Positions 14,069-18,306 of a stretch of DNA of 18,306 nt are shown here, one piece after another. Each line of letters begins with the position of its first letter. Position 1 is the stretch's first letter. A program made the translations under genes and the position numbers. The stretch spans positions 1-18,306 of the forward strand of contig JAFASB010000460.1 in the NCBI GenBank assembly GCA_019244985.1. The letters run 5' to 3'. The notes under the pieces are model-generated. The model was not told where the DNA came from, did not search any database, and was given only the letters and a program-made list of their open reading frames with translations. Source of the DNA: Acidimicrobiia bacterium (GTDB taxonomy: Bacteria > Actinomycetota > Acidimicrobiia > Acidimicrobiales > AC-14).

Positions 14069-15649
14069 TCAGAGCCACAGGCCGAACCACAGCGGGAACA
14101 GCGGCATGACCGGCATCGGAACCGCCTGCGCTGCAGGACTCGCCGGCAGCCCAGCGGCTAGTGCTGGGAGCGCGCCCGCCGGGGCGGCGCAGTGCGCCTT
14201 GGCTGCCTGCTTCTGGAGCCTGCCCAGCATTCGCATCGCCCGTCGAATCGCCGGCGGCGCTGCCGGGGTGGTGTCCATTGCCCCCTGGATGGCTGCGATC
14301 TCGCGGGCGAGGATCTGGCAGCCGACCGAGTTTCGCGGCCGCTGCGTCGTCGTCGTGGTCGACGGCATAGTCGTGGTCGTGGAGGACACGGTGGTCGTCG
14401 TCGAAGACGACGTCGACGTCGTTGTGCTGCTACCCGTTGTCGAGGTGCTCGTGGACGAGAGCGTGGTCGACGAACTGGTGGTCGTTGCCTGTGCCAACTG
14501 CTGCAAGTGGTCGCGCAGGCCCACACCGAACGGGCTCGGTGTGCCGTCGTAGTTGGCGATCAACGCCGGGACTTTGGCGCAGTCGAATTTCTGGTCTGTC
14601 GCGTTCCAGGCCAGCCCGAGGTAGGAGATGCCGTGCTGGTCCGCCCACTGCATGTACTGGTCGATGAAACCGTGCGCGCAGTCGTACTCACCCAGTTCCC
14701 CCGTGACGACCGGCACCTTGGCGGCGACCGGCGCCACCTGTGCGTCCCAGCAGGTGGTCGTGTTGCACGCCGAGGTCGCGTAGACATGGAACGACGCCCC
14801 CAGTTGCGGCGGGTTCAGGGTGTCGGCGGGCTCGTTGGCTACCCACTGGGACAGGTCGTTGGCGTCGGCTAACCCCCCGAGGATGAGCGGTTGGCGAGCG
14901 CCGGCGGCGCGCACTGCGTTGACGAGGGACTGCATGCCGGCTGATTGCCAGCTGGTGTGGGCGAAGGTCGTGTTGCCGTTGGCGTCGGTACCCGTTTCCA
15001 CCGATGACTGCTGACATCCATCTCGCCAGCACGCCCAGGTCAGATCGGGGGCGTTGTCCCCGGGCTCGTTGTAGAGGTCGAAGACCACCGCCGGGTCGTT
15101 GACGAACGTTCCGGCCACCGATGCCCAGAAGGCGGGGCTGTGGTCGGCGTCAGCCATGGCCTGTTGCGATTTCGCCGGAAAGGCGCCGGGGGCGTTCCAG
15201 TGCAGGTCGATGACGGCCACGAGACCGGCTGCGTGCAAGCGCGACACGTAGTCAGATATTGCATGTTGGTAGTTGGCGCCCGTGTAGGCCGGGTTGATGC
15301 CGCTGACGTTGATGCCGAGCCAGCAGTCCTCGTTGAGCAGCACCCGCACGGCATTGATGTGCCAGCTCACCATGGCTGCGATCGCCGTAGAGTCGTTCGG
15401 CGCGTCGAAGATTCCGCTGTTGCCGATGCACTGGTATTCCGTGCCGATCGGGTTCACCCCGAGGAGGCGCAGGGGCTGGCCGTTCTGGTCCACCAGCGTG
15501 TTGCCGGCGACGTGCACCGACGGCGCTGCCGGGGAAGTGGCGGCGTGGCCGGTTCTCGCCAGGGGGCCGGCCACGGCGATACCGAGACATCCGACCATGG
15601 CCGCGACCACGAGGCTCGCCCTTCGGGGTCGGCGCGAACGTTCCATCAT
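14069..15649 (-). CDS. Secreted GH5-type glycoside hydrolase (endoglucanase-like) with Ser/Thr linker
   Basis: 526 residues; ATG 15649 (or 15646) with caggag upstream. Residues 1-37 are a signal peptide (RRPRRASLVVAAMVGCLGIAVAG ... GHA). Residues 44-385 form the catalytic barrel: LLGVNPIGTEYQC, INAVRVLLNEDCWLG, VAVIDLHWNAPG, then VFDLYNEPGD with acid/base Glu195, FHVYAT, and VVTGELGEYDC with nucleophile Glu318. This is the clan GH-A, family 5 pattern, so hydrolysis of a beta-glucan or related polysaccharide outside the cell is expected. A Ser/Thr linker covers about 388-436. The C-terminal 90 residues hold a two-Cys helical piece (VGCQILAREIAAIQGAMD ... KAHCAAPAG), no carbohydrate-binding module that I recognise, and a very hydrophobic end (MPLFPLWFGLWL). 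It lacks the FTG tail found on neighbours. Confidence 0.9.
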   Translation of the reverse strand: MMERSRRPRRASLVVAAMVGCLGIAVAGPLARTGHAATSPAAPSVHVAGNTLVDQNGQPLRLLGVNPIGTEYQCIGNSGIFDAPNDSTAIAAMVSWHINAVRVLLNEDCWLGINVSGINPAYTGANYQHAISDYVSRLHAAGLVAVIDLHWNAPGAFPAKSQQAMADADHSPAFWASVAGTFVNDPAVVFDLYNEPGDNAPDLTWACWRDGCQQSSVETGTDANGNTTFAHTSWQSAGMQSLVNAVRAAGARQPLILGGLADANDLSQWVANEPADTLNPPQLGASFHVYATSACNTTTCWDAQVAPVAAKVPVVTGELGEYDCAHGFIDQYMQWADQHGISYLGLAWNATDQKFDCAKVPALIANYDGTPSPFGVGLRDHLQQLAQATTTSSSTTLSSTSTSTTGSSTTTSTSSSTTTTVSSTTTTMPSTTTTTQRPRNSVGCQILAREIAAIQGAMDTTPAAPPAIRRAMRMLGRLQKQAAKAHCAAPAGALPALAAGLPASPAAQAVPMPVMPLFPLWFGLWL

Positions 15650-15696
15650 GGCTCCTGTCGGTGTTCAAGTTGGCGTACGGATTTCCTCATCGCTCC

Positions 15697-15894
15697 CTAT
15701 CCCGTGAAGCTCGGTGTCGCGACCACCGGCGTCGCCGCGTGAGACGCCGGGTCGGCGGTGAACTGTGTGCCTGCCACTGGCGTCTTAGACGGGTCAGTCG
15801 CGGTCACGAACGGAATGATCGGCGCGGCGACGACGGGTGGCGCCGCCGTGGTTGATCTCGTCGACCGTCCCCTCCCAGCGCGGCGCGGTGTCAT
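15697..15894 (-). CDS. 65-residue protein consisting mainly of a Thr/Ala/Pro chain and the FTG tail
   Basis: ATG 15894 has a near-perfect Shine-Dalgarno (aaggag, 7 bases upstream) and overlaps the stop of the upstream ORF as ATGA, so translation is well supported. The first 14 residues are basic (TPRRAGRGRSTRS), the next 25 are Ala/Pro/Val-rich (TAAPPVVAAPIIPFVTATD), and the last 26 are the shared tail (VAGTQFTADP ... ATPVVATPSFTG). No signal peptide is visible. It may be a free tail-bearing peptide or the surviving 3' end of a once longer surface-protein gene; the good ribosome binding site favours a real gene. The GH5 gene starts 47 bases downstream and may be in the same transcript. No family recognised. 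Confidence 0.6.
   Translation of the reverse strand: MTPRRAGRGRSTRSTTAAPPVVAAPIIPFVTATDPSKTPVAGTQFTADPASHAATPVVATPSFTG
15700..15777 (-). other. C-terminal FTG tail, copy 2 (26 residues)
   Basis: The segment runs from VAGTQFTADP to ATPVVATPSFTG and ends at the stop codon. Compared with the other two tails it has three extra residues (ASH) between the two blocks. Confidence 0.75.
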
Positions 15895-16082
15895 TTCGCA
15901 TCTCCTTTGGACTCAATGGCGGCGAGCTTGGCTTCGGCGATGCGGAGCAGCACCTGGGCGCCGACAAGGTCCATCTCCAATCTGAGGGCGACATCCTCGT
16001 CGACGAGGCCAGCCCGGCGGAGAAACAGGGCGAAGCCGTAACGGCCAGGAAGCTGCGCGAGGAGCGGGAGTGTGTTCTCCAC
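15891..16082 (-). CDS. Small helical hypothetical protein coupled to the 65-residue tail protein
   Basis: 63 residues if started at GTG 16082 (VENTLPLLAQLPGRYGF); the start is uncertain, there is no clear ribosome binding site, and the frame is open further upstream to 16538. I prefer the short form because the upstream part contains the 36-bp element also found in non-coding DNA at 18238. The sequence ALFLRRAGLVDEDVALRLEMDLVGAQVLLRIAEAKLAAIESKGDAK is amphipathic and probably coiled-coil or helical hairpin. No family recognised. Its stop overlaps the next start (ATGA), so the two small genes form a coupled pair. Confidence 0.5.
   Translation of the reverse strand: MENTLPLLAQLPGRYGFALFLRRAGLVDEDVALRLEMDLVGAQVLLRIAEAKLAAIESKGDAK
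15902..15907 (-). promoter_or_regulatory. Ribosome binding site of the 65-residue tail protein
   Basis: On the minus strand aaggag lies seven bases before ATG 15894, inside the 3' end of the upstream ORF. This decides the start of the small tail gene and supports its reality. Confidence 0.7.
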
Positions 16083-16401
16083 GGTCAGGATTTTCAGGCG
16101 AGGCGCAGCATCGGCGCATCCGTAATGCGCTACGGAGATTTCCGGCCAACATCGCGTAAGAGAGCGCACAGAACTCACGCGCGTCGCCGCGGTCGCATTC
16201 CAGGCCCGACAGCCAAGGTCGATCACAGTCGATGTCGTTCGCTCGGGTCGACTCATCGAGTCCTCGGGCGCTTCGGAGCAGGCCGGGGCTCGTGGTTGGG
16301 GTGATGGTGGCACGCCTCGGGGGGCCCGGGCCTGTGGGACAGGCTTGGCGTACCGGCGGCTACCCGGGTGGCAGTGACGAGCTCGCGCAACATGCCTCCC
16401 G
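16083..16401. other. Intergenic region between the TolB-like gene and the small-ORF pair
   Basis: Contains the 36-bp element copy A at 16110-16145. A short perfect hairpin, gcctgt at 16330-16335 with acaggc at 16339-16344, lies about 58 bases past the stop of the TolB-like gene and could aid termination, but lacks a U-run. The open frame through this region on the minus strand (to 16538) reads as Pro/Arg/Ser-rich and is unlikely to be coding above 16082. Confidence 0.45.
16110..16145 (-). repeat. 36-bp element, copy A, palindromic core
   Basis: It is identical to 18238-18273 at 33 of 36 positions; all differences fall in the five central bases (16125-16129). The core is tccgta, six bases, tacgga. 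On the minus strand it lies 28 bases before the GTG of the small-ORF pair. Conserved arms with a variable centre suit a dimeric regulator's operator or, alternatively, a recombination core. Confidence 0.7.
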
Positions 16402-17970
16402 CTAGCCCGTGAAGGAGGGTGTGGCCGTGATCGCGCTGGCTGGCGGTGAAGCGGGCAGCGTCGTACCCGCCACCGCGGCGGTTGGTGGGGTGGCGGCGGA
16501 TACGACGATCGAGGTCTGGGCCATGAGGTCCCCGGCACGGGCGAGGACCTCGTGGGGCCCTAACGGCGTGTCGGCCGGGATGGTCACGGTCGTTTGGAAT
16601 CGCCCAGAACCGTCGGCGGTGACGTTGCCCAAGCTCACGGGGGTGCTGAACAGCGTCAGGGCGACCGGCGCGTTGGGCGGGAAGTTCTGGCCGGCGAGCG
16701 ATAGCTGGCCGCCCGGCGCCTCCTGAGATGGGCCGACGACGAACAGAGCGGGGGAAATCCCCGCCGCGGTCGTCGTGGTTGAACCGGTCGGGGTTGTGGT
16801 ACTAGTCGTCGTCGAGCCGGGCGGTTGGGTCGTGCTCGTCGACGTACTGGAGGAGCTGGTCGTGGGCGACGTCGTGCTCGTCGTCGCCGGCAGCGCGGTG
16901 GTCGTGGTCGTGGCCGCCGTTGTCGTGGTGGTGGCCGCCGTTGTCGTGGTCGTGGCCGCCGTTGTCGTGGTCGTGGTGGGTAGCGTCGTCGTAGTGGTGC
17001 TCGCCCCGTTGGAGCCCCATTCCGGGACCTCATCGTCCGTGCCGTTGGTGAGCATGTGGGCGCCGCTGCCGTCGGCGTTGGCGATAGCGACCTGGGACGA
17101 GGTGATCCTCCCCTGGGCGTCGCGGGTGACCTGCATGTAGACGACCTGAGTGCCGTCGGGGGAGAAGGCCGGGTACTCACCGCCGGGGGGGGTCACCGCG
17201 TGGACGCCGCTGCCGTCGAGGTTACAGGCGACCCCCACCGCCTGGCCGTTCTGGTTGCTTGTGCCGAACGCCAGCTGGGTCCCGTCCGGTTTCCAGTTGG
17301 GGCCGGACGCCGCGAGGAACGGCAGCTGGGAGAGAGCGCCCGTGACCAGGTTGAGGATGTCGATTTTGGGGCCCCCCGAGGGGCCGCTGATGAAGAGGAA
17401 GGCGATCTGCGTGCCGCTCGGCGACCACACTGGCAGGAAGGCGGCGCCGCCCTGGCCCGTGACGGAACCGCTGAGGTCGACCAGGCCGGTCCCGTCGACG
17501 TTGATGGCCCAGATGTCGACTGATTTGGCGGTGGAGTTGGACATCGAGAACGCCACACGACGGCCGTCAGGGGACAGGTCGGGGTTCTGGGGGTTCTGAT
17601 TGTTGTTGGGTGCGCTGAACACCGTATGGCGGCCCGACGCGTCGGCGTTCATCTCGAAGATCGAAGTAGGGAAGGCGTTGCCGGTGTCGAACACCAGCAT
17701 GCGGCTGTCGGCCGACCACGCTGCGTTCCCGCCGGACCCCAGATCGGCGAGCCCCGACCCGTCGGGATTGATGCGCAGCACGTGGGACAGCTGGTTTGGC
17801 GTGTTGCGCATGAAGACGATGGCGCCGTTGGCCCCCGGGTAGGTCCGGGCCCCCGCTGGTGCCTGCAAGCCAAGGGTCACTGTCGCAGCGATGAGGGCGA
17901 CGGCGACGATGAGCGCAGCGTGTCCTCGGTTCGGTATCGGCGCGATGGTCCTCGTGTACTGGCTCGACAT
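16402..17970 (-). CDS. Exported TolB-like six-bladed propeller protein with Thr stalk, Ig-like domain and FTG tail
   Basis: 522 residues from ATG 17970, chosen because it gives a normal signal peptide (HAALIVAVALIAATVTLGLQAPAGA); in-frame starts at 18075, 18042 and GTG 18015 are possible. Residues 45-322 hold about six PD40/TolB-type blades, each with a [ND]xDGSG turn and a (W/F)SPDGxxxxF strand: WSADSRMLVF, LSPDGRRVAF, WSPSGTQIAF, WKPDGTQLAF, FSPDGTQVVY, and a last incomplete one. Residues 324-404 are a Thr-rich stalk with a 7-residue repeat (AATTTTT). Residues 405-492 look like an Ig-like domain (LSLAGQNFPPNAPVALTLF ... GRFQTTVTIPADTPLGPHEV). The last 23 residues are the FTG tail. A role in binding at the cell surface is likely; there is no enzymatic motif. 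The 36-bp element copy B lies upstream. Confidence 0.88.
   Translation of the reverse strand: MSSQYTRTIAPIPNRGHAALIVAVALIAATVTLGLQAPAGARTYPGANGAIVFMRNTPNQLSHVLRINPDGSGLADLGSGGNAAWSADSRMLVFDTGNAFPTSIFEMNADASGRHTVFSAPNNNQNPQNPDLSPDGRRVAFSMSNSTAKSVDIWAINVDGTGLVDLSGSVTGQGGAAFLPVWSPSGTQIAFLFISGPSGGPKIDILNLVTGALSQLPFLAASGPNWKPDGTQLAFGTSNQNGQAVGVACNLDGSGVHAVTPPGGEYPAFSPDGTQVVYMQVTRDAQGRITSSQVAIANADGSGAHMLTNGTDDEVPEWGSNGASTTTTTLPTTTTTTAATTTTTAATTTTTAATTTTTALPATTSTTSPTTSSSSTSTSTTQPPGSTTTSTTTPTGSTTTTAAGISPALFVVGPSQEAPGGQLSLAGQNFPPNAPVALTLFSTPVSLGNVTADGSGRFQTTVTIPADTPLGPHEVLARAGDLMAQTSIVVSAATPPTAAVAGTTLPASPPASAITATPSFTG
16405..16473 (-). other. C-terminal FTG tail, copy 3 (23 residues)
   Basis: The segment starts VAGTTLPASP and ends SAITATPSFTG at the stop. 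It is the same length as copy 1 and aligns with it without gaps, although the preceding domains are unrelated. Confidence 0.75.
16910..16972 (-). repeat. 21-bp tandem repeat, three copies, in the Thr stalk
   Basis: Three head-to-tail 21-bp units (16910-16930, 16931-16951, 16952-16972) differ at a single base and encode the AATTTTT heptad of the stalk. Near-identity at DNA level indicates recent slippage expansion, so stalk length may vary between strains. Confidence 0.85.
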
Positions 17971-18306
17971 CTCGGGGTTCGGCGCGCCGCTGTGGACTGA
18001 CGTCGCTTCGGACACTCCCCCACCATGCCGACGCACGGTCATGGTTTGACCATGTCCCTGCGGCGTTCTGCACACAGCGTCGCCGCGCGCTTTGGCGCTG
18101 GGTACTTAGACGCAGTTGCCGCCGGGCGCCTGGCGTGTCGCCCGGTCGCGGGGCCCCAACCCCGGGCGGGCGGATTGTTGCCGGAACGGGCAGCGTCGAG
18201 TGGGTCGTCCATGACGAGATCGTCGGACACGGGGACAATCGGCGCATCCGTAGTTCACTACGGAGATTTCCGGCGGATAGCTCATCCGGGATGAGCCGAC
18301 GGTCGG
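17971..18306. other. Upstream region of the TolB-like gene
   Basis: The stretch holds the alternative upstream starts of the TolB-like gene and the 36-bp element copy B (18238-18273), the latter 268 bases before the chosen start. No convincing gene is seen on either strand to the end of the window; open frames here read as shadow sequence. Confidence 0.5.
18238..18273 (-). repeat. 36-bp element, copy B, near-perfect palindromic core
   Basis: Second copy of the 16110-16145 element, same orientation. Its core is tccgtagt, two bases, actacgga: 8-bp perfect arms. It lies in the region upstream of the TolB-like gene, as copy A lies upstream of the other minus-strand tail gene. Confidence 0.7.

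Noticed and set aside
15676..15686. Partial match (tacggatttcc) to the 36-bp element just before the GH5 gene
   Set aside because: Only 11 bases match, with a two-base gap; this can occur by chance, so it is not listed as a third copy.
16083..16538. Upstream extension of the small helical ORF to 215 codons
   Set aside because: The extra part is Pro/Arg/Ser-rich, overlaps the end of the TolB-like gene, and would place the 36-bp element inside coding sequence although its twin is non-coding.

Overview
The window is high-GC bacterial DNA with dense coding on both strands, frequent GTG starts and stop codons that touch or overlap. Gene content (SigJ-like ECF sigma factor with a C-terminal NTF2-like domain, DUF1003 protein, CT398-type zinc-ribbon protein beside a histidine phosphatase, sulfotransferase, VapBC-like module, Thr/Ser-rich secreted proteins) points to an actinobacterium. 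The long Thr-rich stalks would suit an Acidimicrobiia-like lineage, but that placement is an inference. No rRNA, tRNA, CRISPR array or transposase was seen.

Layout: (1) 1-2415 is the 3' part of a large surface protein with two tandem modules, Ser/Thr stalks and a distinctive C-terminal tail. (2) 2420-10083 is mostly ordinary housekeeping or accessory cytoplasmic genes: PaaI-like thioesterase, B-box-like zinc protein, small membrane protein, rhodanese, zinc-ribbon coiled-coil protein and histidine phosphatase, a small Sm-like candidate coupled to an NTF2-like protein, a stand-alone response regulator, sulfotransferase, a second NTF2-like protein, a DUF4177-like protein, 1-Cys peroxiredoxin and a SigJ-type sigma factor. 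(3) 10096-11677 holds a DUF1003 membrane protein divergent from a polytopic membrane protein, which is followed by a good intrinsic terminator. (4) 11879-12475 is a VapBC-like toxin-antitoxin pair whose toxin carries a one-base frameshift. About 700 bases without a convincing gene follow. (5) 13187-18306 is an exported-protein island on the minus strand: a lipoprotein, a GH5-type glycoside hydrolase with a Ser/Thr linker, two tiny translationally coupled ORFs, and a six-bladed TolB-like propeller protein with a Thr stalk and an Ig-like domain.

The most interesting signal links the two ends of the window. Three otherwise unrelated proteins (genes ending at 2415, 15697 and 16402) finish with the same 23-26 residue tail: a VAG block, then a block ending in ATP-[NS]-FTG directly at the stop codon. 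It has no hydrophobic helix or basic end, so it is not an LPXTG or PEP-CTERM type signal. One carrier is a 65-residue protein that is little more than the tail, has a strong ribosome binding site and overlaps its upstream ORF by ATGA. In addition, a 36-bp element (33 of 36 bases identical, palindromic core) lies upstream of both minus-strand tail genes in the same orientation. Together these suggest a co-regulated set of exported proteins carrying an unrecognised C-terminal processing or attachment tag. Function is not demonstrated by the sequence.
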